Shown here in pieces: positions 12,509 to 25,800 of a stretch of DNA of 50,774 nucleotides. This stretch comes from Gonium pectorale (Eukaryota > Chlorophyta > Chlorophyceae > Chlamydomonadales > Volvocaceae): assembly GCA_001584585.1 (NCBI GenBank), contig LSYV01000038.1, forward strand, positions 518,896 through 569,669, in the 5' to 3' direction. Position 1 is the first letter of the stretch. Each line of letters opens with the position of its first letter. Below the pieces are notes generated by a model, which searched no databases, had not been told where the DNA came from, and saw only the letters and a program-made list of their open reading frames with translations. The position numbers and the translations under genes were made by a program.

Positions 12509-13808
12509 ATCGCTGTGATAGATGGAGCCTTGGTTCATTCATTCGGGACAGGAAAGGATTCCGATGAGGGTGACAGCTCGCCCGCTGTCGGTTGAGGACG
12601 GACCATACTCATGCCGCACAGCAGCTGTTTTACGTATGGCCACACCCACTTCTCCCTCTCAAGCCTGCAAATGCTGGGGGAGGTTGCTTGGCCATTAGGG
12701 TGGCCGTTGGGACCGCGCCTCTGTCCATGCTCGTACTATGCAATACTTCAAGGAGTCGTAAGTACGATCTTACACATGCGTGTGCGTTCACATCCGAACC
12801 GATGGAGTAGCTAGTTTAGTTCTGCCGAAGTGCAAACCTGCGAGGTAGCCTGTGCGAGGAAGTAGCGGTGGCCGCCGATGGGCGTCTGATCTGTATGCAT
12901 GATGTTAAAATGTATAAAGACTACCGTGTGAGAATGTGGTCGTGTATGTTAGTCGCCATGGCAGGACCGCCGCCCCGCAGCATAAGGATCTGGTCCGACG
13001 TCGGGGCCCGTCCGGAGCTCCGGACCATGTTTTAGAGTGCACAACGGTTGTGAAGTGCGTACTACCGACTCTGCTCGACGTGCGTACGTATGTACTACCG
13101 CACGTGACTCCTGCCCGTTTAATCTTTGCGCTAGCTGGCTGTATGTCCCGCCAGGACCCGGATTCATATGTTGCCGTCGTCGCTGTCGTCGTCACGCACG
13201 GTACGTGCCATGGTGCTCAGGCAGACGTGGGCGGGCGGGCGGTCGGGCGGTCGAGGCCGGCGCGCGCGCATGCGATGCATGCGGCCTGAAGGATGGAATG
13301 AAACCAAGCAACGGTCGTGCAGCGGTGTGAAGTATCGGCCAGGCAGGGTGGGAGCAGGGCAGGGCGCTTTGGTCGCGTCGTCCGCCCCGCGCCGTTGCCA
13401 GCAGCATAGGCAGGAGTGTCGCGTCAGTAGGGCAGTCACTGCATCGCAGTCCTGTGTTCATGCGGCGGCGGGTGCGCTCGCTCCGTGCGTATGTAGTTAT
13501 CGACCTTAAGGATTCATTCGGGCCTCGGGCGATCTGCCGCTTGATTGGAGCATCGCTTCATACCCAATTGGGCGCGTCCGTACCGGGAGTGCATCTGCCG
13601 CTGTGTAAACCCCACCAGGGCAGCACGGCAGCACGCACTGCCGCCCAAACAAGCACGCGCCTTGATTGCCGAAGCAGCAGGCGCTCTCCCATCGAATCTG
13701 TTTCGTGCATCAGCTACGTTTTGCGCACTCGCCAAGCAACACCGGCGCGCGGGACAGGACATTAACGGCACCGCTGGGGTGCTTTGTCCTACGTATCTTC
13801 TGCTATAG

Positions 13809-14150
13809 GAGCAAATCCAAGGGCAGCAAGGGCAGCCTGGCACCGTTGCTCGATCCTGCCTACCTACGGGACCCGCCCGCGCCGCCGCCGTCGACAGAGC
13901 CCGCCATCATCCCGCCCAACAGCCCCCCAGCCCGCCCCGCGCCGGTCCCGCCATTATCCGCGGACGCATGTGTGCCGGGTGCCTCGCTGCCAGCGCGCGC
14001 GGGTTCCGCCCTCAGCCCATCACGCACCCGTGTTACGGTACCTTTTGAGCCGCCCAGTAGTGGCGCCCTTGCTTGCTTGCGTCCCGAGCCTCCCCTTGTC
14101 GCTACCCATCCACAGCTGCGTCACACGACCCTAAGCCTTACCTGGACGTT
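13809..14150 (+). other. Possible proline-rich exon, unassigned
   Basis: A good acceptor (pyrimidine tract then GCTATAG, ending 13808) precedes an open stretch beginning SKSKGSKGSLAPLLDPAY and continuing rich in Pro, Ala and Ser. No start codon, donor or partner exon could be linked with confidence. It could be an exon of an unrecognised plus-strand gene, an alternative 3' exon of the upstream gene, or chance. Confidence 0.2.
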
Positions 14151-14689
14151 TGTTCGTCATGCGATCCGCCGGGTGCGCTGCCTGTCGCAAGTGCAAACGA
14201 ACGCTCGTACGATCTTGAAGCAATGTGGAGCCCTTGCCCGTGCCGAGGCGAGGCCTGTGCCTGCATACAAGATCCGTGCCTACGGGACATGCAACGCCAC
14301 CGTAACCCAAGGCACGCACGCAGTCCCGCGCCGCCGCCGTACGTCACACAGCTTCCAAGCGTCCTCCAGTCGCGTGTTCCGCCGCCCAGCCCGGTCCGCA
14401 ATCGTACCATCACCCTTACCTACATACATCATGGTGGCGCTTTTCACACGCCGCCGTACGTCGGCCGTGCGTTGCCGCCCAGCTCGCTCGCTCCCATAGT
14501 CGCACACACAGCCGGTGCCGCCATAATGTAACCTGTGCCTCCCGCATCCGTGCCGCCACCACCCGTTTCTTCCAGCCCACCGCAATGGTCGTAGCCTTTG
14601 ACTTACGTCCCAGCCCCGCCGTCGCCCTAGTCACGTTTCCTACATACGCCGCAGTCAGCTGTGCAATCCAGCCAGGCTGGCTATCTTTA

Positions 14690-14860
14690 TTCCTTTTTTT
14701 TCAAAACACCCCTTTTTGGGGAGGGCCCAGACGAAAAATGGGGGCCGCCGGAAGAAGGTAGGGGTGCATGCTCTAACGAAAAACCCAGCCCCTGAAAGGG
14801 GCTCCGTCTATGAAGCGTACGCAGGCTTTTTCGTCGGGCCAAACGAATCGCCCCGACGGA
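14690..14860. repeat. Cluster of short perfect hairpins
   Basis: Three inverted repeats lie within 170 bp: CCCC-T5-GGGG (14709-14721), a 7-bp stem AGCCCCT/AGGGGCT with a 3-nt loop (14787-14803), and CGTCGGG/CCCGACG (14832-14838 with 14852-14858). CGAAAAA words upstream are complementary to TTTTTCG at 14827-14833. This could be a decayed MITE or a structured transcript; no terminal repeats or target duplication were found. Confidence 0.45.
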
Positions 14861-16092
14861 AGATAGCCAGGCTGAATCCAGCCCGGCCCCGCCTGCCATC
14901 GCCCGAGCAACCCCGCGCCGCCGTCGCCCACCGCCATCGCCAAGCCCGAACTCGCCGGTGACCTGTGAGGGTGGGGCGGTCCCACCTCGGTCGAGCGCGC
15001 GCGAAAGGAAGTAAGGAATCTACCCACCTACCATCGCCCAATTCAAACTTTGAATTCAAATCCCCCTTACATACGGTATATATATGTGTGTCCTACATAC
15101 CTCATTCCAGCAGGCAGGATCCAGATTACAGGTTACACGTACGCCGAAGCCGGGGGCCCATGGACGAAATGCGAGTGGTGGGGTGGGGTAAAGGGTCTCT
15201 ACCCCGCTCCTTCATAATCGTAATCATGTCCCGGCGCTTGATAAACTGCAATGCGCCTTCACATTGGTCGCGAAGGTGCGCATGGCACGCGCACTCGCAA
15301 AACACATCCAGCTCATGTGTGTGTGCAGCACAGATGTAGGTGTATGGATGGAGCGAGGAAGACGTTGGAGCCAAAACGGCACAGTACATGACCGTACATA
15401 CGTACGGCAGACATCCAGTGGTTGCACCTATCCGTCCATATAGATATGGCTGCATGCATGCGCCGCATAAGCTTCAGGTCCTGGGCACTTGCACACCTGC
15501 CTTCGCTAGATTCCGGGCGGCGTGCAGCTGGTCGCACGTGACGGTAGGTAAGGAACACTACTAGAACGGACCTGGAAGATAAAGGGTCTATCTGAAGTCG
15601 TCGCTCGTCGCATACGTGCGTACTGGGCAACCTGTTTAAACAGGTGCTGAGGTGGGCTAGCCGATAGACCCCCACGATCTGACAGCTGTGGTGGGTAGCT
15701 GCTGTGCCACCGAATGGCGGCGCCGTCAACGGGGCTTGTCCAGCCAACCGCCTCCACCTACCCACTCCACCCGCAGGAAAGGGCAGGGAGGGCGCGTCGT
15801 CTCTTTGATTGTGATCACGCTATATATGCCGTCAATATCTATCTAGCTCTTGCAGGCCCATGTAGTTGTATACAAACCCCACTGCGTATTGCATGCATGC
15901 CCATACATACCTACCTAGACGGCATGCATCGAGTGGCGGGAGGCCGGTGTAAAGCGCTGCCGGCATGCCCGAGCGTTGAATGGATGGGTAACCCCATGCA
16001 ACGGTCTGCCTGTACAGTGCGTGCATTTGTGACAGCGCGCGCCTGCGTGCCTAGATAGCCTGCACGCACCCGACGCTCGTGCGCCTTCGTTC

Positions 16093-16156
16093 GGCTGGGG
16101 CGCTGGGTTTTACCCCGGCTGGGGTGCTGGGTTTTACCCCAGCTGGGGTGCTGGGA
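16093..16156. repeat. 24-bp tandem repeat, 2.7 copies
   Basis: Copies at 16093-16116 and 16117-16140 differ by one base; a third partial copy runs 16141-16156. The unit contains CTGGGTTTTACCCC, itself partly palindromic. Confidence 0.8.
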
Positions 16157-16932
16157 GCGGGACGTCAACGGACGGGCTAGCTAGATGGGTGCAAGCGAGC
16201 GAGCGAGCGTGTGCGGTGAATCTGGTGATGCCATGGGTGGATGATGAGCTGCATGCGCTTTGCGCTGAGAGTGCCCATTATGTGGCCACCCTGATTCGTG
16301 AATAAATGTAAGGCGCCTTGCATGTGAAATGCAGGGACATTAAAATTGTTATACATGCAGCAGGCTTCACCTGCTGTACGTGGAGACAGCTGTCTGGGGC
16401 ACAAGGCACGACAGCCACACGTCCCATCCCAACGGATGAGTGGACCTCGCTCGTTGCTGATTGCGAATGAACCCCCATCAATGTGCTGCTGTGGGGCCGA
16501 TACCCGGCAGGCACGTTACTGATAACTGTAGTGTACGTCAACAAAGGACATACGAAGATGGTTAGCCGCAAACTGCAAGCAATTGCCTGTAATACGTCAT
16601 ACCCATGCGCACGACAACAGCACGCATACAGCAACCGAACCTGACCTATCTATCTAAGGTGGGGGAGATAGAGCAGCTAGAGCATTCAGCTTCGTTCAGC
16701 GAGCAGCGTGCTCCATGCCTCTGCGATGCACGCATCATTTGCGCCTCACGGATCAAGAAGCATGTATATACCCGAAGGCATACATACACTTTGGATGGAA
16801 ACCTGGGTGTGGACACATACAGCCAGTGCATCGCTTTATTTGGCACTCCAGCATACTCCCTTAAGCACACACACCAGCAAGGACGAGCGTACATAGTGCG
16901 CAGCCCGCCGCGCTGTGATGCCCAGATTATTA

Positions 16933-19816
16933 TTAGTCAACAATAATCTTGACATCGCCGGCCTTCTGGCCCTCAGTCAGATGCGACAGGGCCATCGCCT
17001 CTTCGCCAGCATCCCCAGGCTGCTGCACCTTTGGGCGAGCGCTGTCAGCGGTGCCCTTCCTGCCCATAAGCGCCAGGGCCTTGCCATGCGCACGACCAGC
17101 AGCGCCCTTCAGCTTCCGCCAGTAGCCCCGCAGCAGCACTCCCAGGAAGGCTACCAGCATCGCCACGTTGATGGCCAGGATGAGCACGCCCACAGGCTTC
17201 TGCGTGGACGGTCCCACGGGTCGCGGGGCGGGGCGGTCGTACGTACGGTTCCAAGCACAGCGAATGACAGGGCGTGTGTCTCGCCCAAGCAACTGACGAT
17301 TGTGAGTACGAGCAGTGCGAGCAAATGACGATTGTGACTTTTCGGATTCTGCTTTAGTTGGGCTCTGTGCTTGTGTTGAATAGGCAATGCAATGGCTGGC
17401 TAGATGTGTTCAGTGACCACCCAGCGTCACCCTGAATGCTGTCCAACCATCCAAATCAGGTGGGCCATTCCCCCTCCGACTACCACAACACGTCCTACAC
17501 GTGCGCATATCTTGCATGTCACAGCCAGGAATGAACCTGCCCTTACTTCCATCTTCGTCCCCCGTGTTCGTTTATCGTACGTCCGTGCGAGTACATGTGT
17601 TGTCCGGAGTGCGGGGCCAACGCACCTCATTGATCCCTTCATTATTCGCCACAAAGAAGAGGCTGAGCGAGACGGTGAGGCTCAACACCGTCATGGACAT
17701 GAACTCAAGCATCGTTACGACCTTGAGTTTGTTGGGTGAGCAGGCGATGTTGATGGCGGAGATGACGATGAAGGAGGCAAGCATGACCAGGATCTGGTGG
17801 GTCACAGACTTCAGCCCTCGGCCAAACACCTCCACCGCCACGAGGGCCAGCTCCTCCAGCATCAGCACGCTCTCCCACCAGAAGAAGCGTGACCTGTATT
17901 GTCCATGCACATACCTTCAGTCGTCATATCTACACAGCGACGGCAATAACAATGCTGGTGGTTACGAGCGCCTTACGCATGGCAGCTATGAACCTCGCAC
18001 TTCAACCTTCATTCCTTATAGTCCTTACTTGTATCGGGAATAGAGGAAGCTGTACTTCTGCTGCACGACAGGCAGCTCCAACGACCCTCTGTGGAGCCAG
18101 AGGAGCAGGAACGAGGCCAGAGGGGGGCCCAAGCACAGCGCGATCACGGACGCTATGCCGATGGGGACGTACAGCCGCAGGTGGACCCCCGTGTAGCACT
18201 GCTGCGCCATGTCGCGGACCCAGTAACCGTGACGCCAGGTGGCCTGCGATCGAACGGCAGCAGATGCAGCTCGGTTCCACTCATTCCTACTCGTGTACGC
18301 AGCAGGTAGATAGCTAGGCAGCATCTCGTTGCTGCTGCATGGTGGAACCTCGTCTGACTCAGGGGCCGCTGAAACTTGCACCAAACAGAGAGAAGCGCAT
18401 GTTCCGGCATGCTGCTTTCGCGTAAGGCTAATTTGGCCCTTGCATCATTACCTTTTGGTTCTGCGGGAAGAGGCCGGTCTGCCCATCGTCGATCTTGTAG
18501 CATGCAAACACACTCAACGCTGCCTGGGCCCAGCCCGGGTAGAGGATGAAGACCGCGATGAGCCCCATCACCCACAGCTGAGTGCTAAGACTCAGCGTTG
18601 CGTCCGCCAGCGACAGCACCCTGCCGAATTGGCTGCTCCCGATGAAGCTGGATAGCTTACGGAAGGCTTGGCTGGATTGGAGGCTGCTGGTGATCTTGCT
18701 CAAAAATTGCGGCGTGCTCTGCGCCCTCCTCATCGACCCTCCTGGCTTGTGTGGCGTAAATGGGCTGTGCAGCTCCTCTGATCCCTCTAAGCTAAGCTGG
18801 GAGTCCCGGGCAGGGTATGTGTCCACAGCAAGAATGCCTGGGCCTTGAGCTTCTTGTGGGTGCCTTTGCTGCGGATTTATTCTTCCTCCGGCATCAACAA
18901 AGGGCCCGGCGGCAACAAAGCAGATCGCTGCGTGTGGTGCCATTTGCACTGCCTCGGGGATGCTCACAGCATTGACCCTGTTAGCCTCACGCTGAACGTC
19001 GGAAACAGAAATAGTGCGAGCCTCGTCCACAACATTAGTCGCATCAAACCCAAGCGCCTCAAGCCTTGACCCCAGTTTGCGGTCTTTCCGCATCCTCTGA
19101 ATTGATGCAGCGTTCAGGAGGCAAAACCTGTACAGTGGACGTATCGTACGTGCGACACACGGAAAATGTGTCACTATGCCGCCAGGCCAGCCTTAGTACG
19201 CAAGACAGACAAGCACCATGTCTGTGCGACCATCCATGCAACAAGACACTGACAAGCAGAAGCGGGCCAGACGCTTGACGCTCGTACCTGATTCCCCATA
19301 GAACCATGCTTGCGGCAATAACAGCAAACGGAACCAGCAGTGTGCCCAGAAGCTGAGTCCGCGCCTGGCCGTCGCTTGCATCTTTTGGGAAGAAGCAGCT
19401 GTAGCTGTAGGCGACGGCACTTTCCGCACCCGTAACAGCACTCAGGGCTCCAGAGAGCTTGGCCATGTCACTTGGGTAGTCAACTGGCAGGCGCATGATG
19501 ATGATGTAGTACTGGGCATGGATAATAGCCACCTGAAGTGGGAAATCCCTGTTTACGTCCCAGTCTACGGAAATGTACATAGCAGGTGGCAAACCCGCGC
19601 GCCCCTTCAACCTAGGGCTTTACTATATATCCCGTCAAAGACGGTACCTTCAGTAGGTCGCCCAGTGGGACCTGGCCAGTAGTCTGCTGGTCGGGTTCCT
19701 CTTCATCACCGTAGTTCTCCTTCAGGTTGGTGTACAGGGTGTACAGCACCAGGACTACACTGGCCACGAACGCGAGCACCGCGAGAAGGCCGTTCTTCCA
19801 TGTGGGAGGGCAGCCC
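16933..19816 (-). other. Multi-pass membrane C-terminus of the giant gene
   Basis: Six exons encode the membrane part. Hydrophobic segments appear in order as GLLAVLAFVASVVLVLY, TLLVPFAVIAASMVLW, LWVMGLIAVFILYPGW, VPIGIASVIALCLGPP, ILVMLASFIVISAINIA, MTVLSLTVSLSLFFV and VGVLILAINVAMLVAFLG. A long polar, Ser-rich loop (exon 18452-19127, about 150 residues) separates the second and third segments and is probably cytosolic. The C-terminal tail is basic and then acidic, ending with VKIIVD. I do not recognise a named Pfam channel or receptor domain; a distant relationship to TRP-like or receptor modules is possible but unproven. Confidence 0.7.
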
Positions 19817-22800
19817 CTGCCAAAAACGCGGTTGCGCGTCTATAGCAAGCAAACAGACAAGGCATAGTCAGCTATGATGTACCATACCTGCATTCAAACT
19901 CGGCGTTTATGAAGTAACCCGGCTCACACGCTGCGCACAGGTTGCTGGCGTAGCTGGGAGCGCATTGCAGCTGCAGGTAGGCGGACGTGTTGGCCTGAGT
20001 TGGAACCACAGCCCTGTTTTCCAGGCCCATCCTTGCACACGCTGCCATCCAGTTCCACAGCTGGAGGTCACAGTAATCCGGCCAGCTTGTGAGGTTTAGG
20101 AAGATACGGCTTGTGCTCTCATAGCTCGTGATCTTGCTACCGCACTCATTGCTTGCAAGCTCTTCAAAGAATGGCAGGAGATCATGTCGATATCCAATCA
20201 GTTGGCATAGAGCCAATAGCCCACCGCGCTCGTCAAGGCTGCTGCCGGCTTCAACAAGTGCAGGCCAATCTTTTCTGCGCAGATCATCTGCCGGTGAGGC
20301 TGCCAGGCCCAGTAGAACGAGCGGGCGGGCTGGCAGAGTGCTCGTTGAAGCTGCTGTGTTACTTGTGAAGTTAGCTTTGGTTAAGTTGGCTGTAAATGTT
20401 AGGAGGAGCTCTCCATCGCGGGCACTGACAGCCTGACGAGGCAGCAGGCAGTAAGAGGCAGCAGGCATATGAGTACTTGAGACAAGGTGGACGGACCCGG
20501 CCAGCAACAATCCATGTGAGCTACGGGGACATTTCGCTAGACCTATTTGTAAGCAAGAAGTACACAGCTGCAACAAACCTGGATTGAGGTTGGGAGAGTC
20601 AACCTGCTGACAGAAGAGTCGGGTAGTTTTGCGGACGCCCCACACGCCTCATCCTTGGGGCAGCGATGGATCAGAGCAGAGTCTGGGGCAGAGTGCCAGT
20701 AGCCTGGGGACACGCACGGGAGAGGTACAAGAGATGCAGCTACTATGTCTTCGACCGCAACAGCTTTAAAACTCGACATGCATGATGGTCTGCATCACTA
20801 CATCCTCACCATGAGCAGGTACGAGGATGGCACCGCCGGGGCATCGCGCGTGGTCGGGGCAGCCCTGACACCCAACCTGCCCGTCGGCCGCTGCGATCTT
20901 GCGGGTAATGTTGTCCACCCAACCCTACATGTGGGATTGGTAAAACTTGGGGCAGGATGGCCCATTCTGGGTAACGTACTATGTGGTGTTGATAAGGGTA
21001 AAACCTGTTGACCTGCAGAGCACGTGCGCACGTATGCATGACTGCACATTAAGACTAAATACGTACCTTGGGGTCAAACGTCTTCTTCTGGTCGGCGAAA
21101 GCTTGCAGCGTGTCCCGGTCATCGTCCCACAGGCTGAAGCGCCCGCGCTCGCAGCTGATACAACCAAGCCAGGAGTATGGGTTTGAACCCTTCGCTTGAC
21201 TGAGGTCAGGTACCTCTCCACGCCTGCACCTAGTGATGTCCACAGTAACATTTGTAGCCATGACCTGGTATATATATGGGATATAGATATTTAGGAAGAA
21301 TGAACGAAAGAGCATGCATCATATGTAATATGGTACGGTACGTGCAGATAACCACATCATGTAACCACAACAGAAGCACCTTCTCACCAGCCCGTTACTC
21401 GAGGAGGTGTTGGCAACCGTGAAAACGAGCCAGTAGGCACCCGGCCAACCCCGCACAGTCAAGAACGGCCAAAGCGCCAAGCCCTTCCTGGTGGACGCTG
21501 TCAAAGAGCCTTCACCAGCAGTTGCCTCCAGTTGAGCTGGCCTCTCACCACTAATGTTGGTAGTTGGTAGTATAGAGACAGTCACACGGATGTCAAAGGT
21601 ATCCGAATAATCTGCACGGTAATAATGCAGGTCGCGGTTGCTCATGAAGTGAAGTAAATGCGAGCATCTGCGTGCACGGAGCAAGAAGCTCATACCAGCT
21701 TGAAGAGGCAGGCCCAGGCCGTTGTGGAGTCGCGTTGACAGGTCGTACAGTTGGCCAGGCAGCAGCTCTCGTGGGGTGGACTCGGCCACCAAGCTGGTGG
21801 GTGGCCCGTCAATCAGGTCTCCCAACCCCTGACCCAGTTCCGCATCGTCGCCCATGCAAGTCCTCAGATCATGACACAATTGCTCAATTAACGGTGAGCG
21901 GCTTGGTTGGCCGCATTCTGCATTCACCGTTGATGCAGCTGTTGGAAATGTACAGCTGGTCTGAACAGTTGGAGCCCGGGGGTCTTGCATCCACACTGTG
22001 CTTGCAGCCTGCGAAATAGGTACAGTGGATGTATGTATTGCATGAAGATGTATAAGATAAAATTACGGCGCATTCAATAGGTGTCAGTCCTGCCGTCAGG
22101 GAGCTTCAGCTCCCCCCCCCCCGCACACACACACATGCCCTACCGGGCTCCTTGACAGGCGTGTCTCGTTCAGCACCAGCAGCCCGCAACCATCGCCAGC
22201 AGGCCCATTAGACGTGTTTGCCTCCAACTGCACCCACACAAAAGGAAGGGCAGAACTCAATGCGGTAAACAGCCAACACGGTTGCACTTCAGGAAGTCGC
22301 AATGATTCGCCGAAGAAAGATAGAGTGAGACGAGTGTAGCACGTCTGGCGTACCTTCGACTTATTTGTCAGTAGCGCGTTGAACCTCCAAGTTGTACTGC
22401 TATTTCTTGCGTTGCTCCAAGCGGTGTTGCAGGTCTGGGCAGATGCCACAGCTGTGCCGACCAAAGCGTAGTTGGGCGCAACAGATTGTATGTTGGCGTC
22501 TAGTAAGGACGGTGTGGGCTGAGAAACGCACGCAAGCAAATGTTCATTTCTCACATCCCCGCCACTAAAACTCCCCGAAAGTGAGCAGTTGGTGAGCAGG
22601 ATGTGGACGTTGCCTGTCGCAAATACTCCTCCACCGTGACCTCTGGGCTGGTCGCTAGGCACAGCAATGTCCACCAGAGCCCCGTTGCCACACAGGACGC
22701 TCTGGGAGATACGAACATCAGGAAGGGCAGACACAGCTTGGGTACCACCATATGTGCCCGCGATGTAGGCCCCGCCAACAACAGGCAAGGCAACTAAAGC

Positions 22801-25800
22801 TTTAGGACCACCAGACGGGCCTTCGAAGAACGCCCCACCACCGGCCCCGGCGGTGTTGGCTCCAAGCGTGCAGTTCCTGAGCAGAACATGGGCCGAGGAG
22901 TTCGTGGCCAGGCCCCCGCCAAGGGATGCGCGGTTCCACGTGAGGTGGCTGTCGACCACTTCGATAGAGGCTCCTGATGACACATAGACGCCCCCGCCGC
23001 GACCTGCCTCTGCAGCATTGTCCGAGATATTCCCAGCCATGATTCTCACGGGGCTGCTGCAGAGCTGCTTAGCCCCATCTTCTGCCTCACAGCTGACTGT
23101 GACGGCCCCGCCGTCCATGGTCGCACGGTTGCCCTGAGCTGTGACATCGCTCATAAGGAGGTCCAATAATGGCCCTGCTACGCCACCAGTGGCCAGGTAC
23201 ATTGCCCCGCCATAGGTCGCTGAGTTGGCCGACATATGAATGGAGTTGATGACCAAGACCCTGCTGGTCCCGCCGGGTCGGGCATAGATGGCCCCCCCCC
23301 TGTCTGACAGCACGGTTGCCAACGACCACGGAAGACGTGCTGCTGAACCGAGCATCAGAAACATACACTGCTCCCCCGTCAAGGCCGGCGGTGTTGTGTG
23401 TAAAGGCGACATCATGCATCTCTACGTCACAGGTCATAGCAGCAACGGCTCCTCCGCTGCGTTTACAGTCATTCAAGGTAAAGTTTGTCCGCCCTGTCAG
23501 CCTCAATGTGCACGCAGCCTGGCTGTCCACGTCATCGGTTGAGCCACTGTTGACGTCGTCCATGAGGCTGCGCTGCTTGGAAACGAGTTTTGATGATGCA
23601 AACGTACTGCTGAGGTTAAGCCAGGCCATGGTGCTCGACGTTCCCTTTGTAACGACGATTGCACCCCCGTCCCCGTCTTGATCTTTTCCGGCTACGTTGG
23701 CATCAAAAGAGCTGTTCTGGACCGTTATGTCAACCAGAAAGAGAGGATTGGGTAGCTTCTCTACGTAGATGGCCCCACCCGAGCCTACGGCGTAATTCGC
23801 CTGGAAGCTAGAGTCGTTCACGGAAACCTGCGAGCAGCCAAGCAACAGAGCACCACGTGTCAATTTTCTGCATCACATGTACGAGCTGGTTAGTTGGAGC
23901 TAGCTGTGCCGTACCAAGAGGACCACAGGAGCCAGTAGTGCATCCTCCAGCGGTACATCCTCTGTGGTGAGACTGAGCGCCCCTCCGTCTGTGAAGGCGC
24001 CATTCCCTTTGAATAGCGTGCCTTGAGTCAGGGTCCATGTCAACTTGTGCCCGTAACCCAACGCGCCCAGCCCCTGTGTGAACATGCCGACGCTCAGTGA
24101 GCAGGTAATAAAAAGAGGGACTAGCTGTATGTATCGCGTGCAACCTCACACCTCTCGAGCTATGCGGGCATGAATGGCGCCCCCGCTGCCTTGCTTCGCA
24201 ACATTACGTTCAAGAATTGACTGGGAAACCTGCAAGCTGTCGTAAGCAATTTTAGCTGAATTCAGCACGCCTCCAGAGCCTCCTGCGCAGTTGTCCATGA
24301 AGCTGCTTGAGGAGATGTCGACGTTAGCAATGTAATTGGAAGACACGAAGCCGCCATCGGTGCTGGCGTAGTTGCCCTGGATGAGGCTTCCATTGCTAAT
24401 CGTGATGAGGTCAGTGTAGGTTGTTGAGATTGCTCCTCCTGCAATTAGTGGAGGTTGGTCTGTACGTATGTACGGGTGACTACCGCGACCCCCCCCCCCA
24501 GTATGGGATTATGGGATGGTCTCATGTATGTATGCCAACAGCAGCTGGTGCAGGGTGTGCAACTACTTTTCCATGCTCTCCACATATACATGAAAGTCAT
24601 ACATTTGAAACAGTTATATATCGCACTCTGATGTTAACATACAAGACGGTATGCAAGTTCGTGGTCACCATACCCCTACACCGTTACACACCCCTACACA
24701 AACATGCATACACACCACTCAATTTGCTACGCTCAGCTACTCATGCTGAACCCTACCATCAACACTGGCGCTGTTGTCTCTGATGATGGAGTTTGACACC
24801 AAGATACGGACTACAACATCCAGCGATCGCAAAGCGCCGCCTGAAGGACATGTGAGCAGGCGTGCAAAGCTCTAATTCCTGTTTTGGGCTTGGAAAGCGG
24901 CTTGGATAGATAGCGGCTTGGATAGATAGCGGCTTGGATAGATAGCGGCTTGGATAGATAGCGGCTTGGATAGATAGCGGCTTGGATAGATAGCGGCTTG
25001 TAAGAAGTGGCTGGTCTGTGATTGGTCACTCAAAGATCAGTAGGCACACGTACAGTCCGCATAACACGGGCACATATTAGGGAGTTGGTCCGTCCAGGCA
25101 GGCGAAGCTACCCACGTGTACCACCTGCCTCCCAAAAAGCGTTGGAGGGGTGTAACTTGCGGGGCTGGTGGATGGGCGATTCGGGGGGGGGGGACCCAGC
25201 AGAGAGCGAGGGGGGCGAACGGGTAGGCGGGCAGGGATCTGCTACTGTTTATTTGCCGTTCACCTGCATATTGAATCAGTTCCGCCGCTGCGTCAACACA
25301 TGTGGTTAGATTTAGGTAGGTTATGACCGCAGGTAGTGGCCTGCAACTGCCCCGCATGCATTGCCGTAGTTGTGTGCATCAATTCAGCTCATGTGCACAG
25401 ATCTGTTTGTAACTACTGCTCTTGACAACATTGCAGACTGTAATATCATAACATGGCTGATAACGATGTAATTCATAGAAGGTCAGTGTAGGCGCTCGGA
25501 GTTTCCGCCTTCAACCTAATAATAACCGTGAGCAGAGTATCGATATGTGGATGGAAGCCGGGGGTGCATGACTCTATCTAGGTATGGATTCTTGTCAAGG
25601 CACACTAGCTAGGGACTGGGGGTCAGCAGTTGTGATGTGTAGCTTTGCCACCGGAACCTGCAGTATAGCCGCGGCCCTCCAGGTCCGAGGTAGCCAAGCA
25701 CAACTTCCCCGCTAGAAATACGCACTGCTACATACATGCATAGTCAATCGACCAGCCAAGGAAGTACTACACGTATGCAGCCCGCACGCCGCGCGTGACA

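Larger units (their letters stand above)
12509..16932. other. Intergenic region, about 4.4 kb
   Basis: No gene is supported between the plus haloperoxidase-like gene and the 3' end of the giant minus gene, apart from the doubtful proline-rich segment listed at 13809. The region holds a hairpin cluster (14690-14860), a 24-bp tandem repeat (16093-16156) and many short GCATGC/TACGTA words. The two flanking genes converge here. Confidence 0.55.

Noticed and set aside
10995..12542. 515-aa minus-strand open frame (and long plus-strand frames) through the minisatellite
   Set aside because: They are made of a stop-free 13-bp repeat and N codons and lie in intron 10 of a well-supported plus gene.
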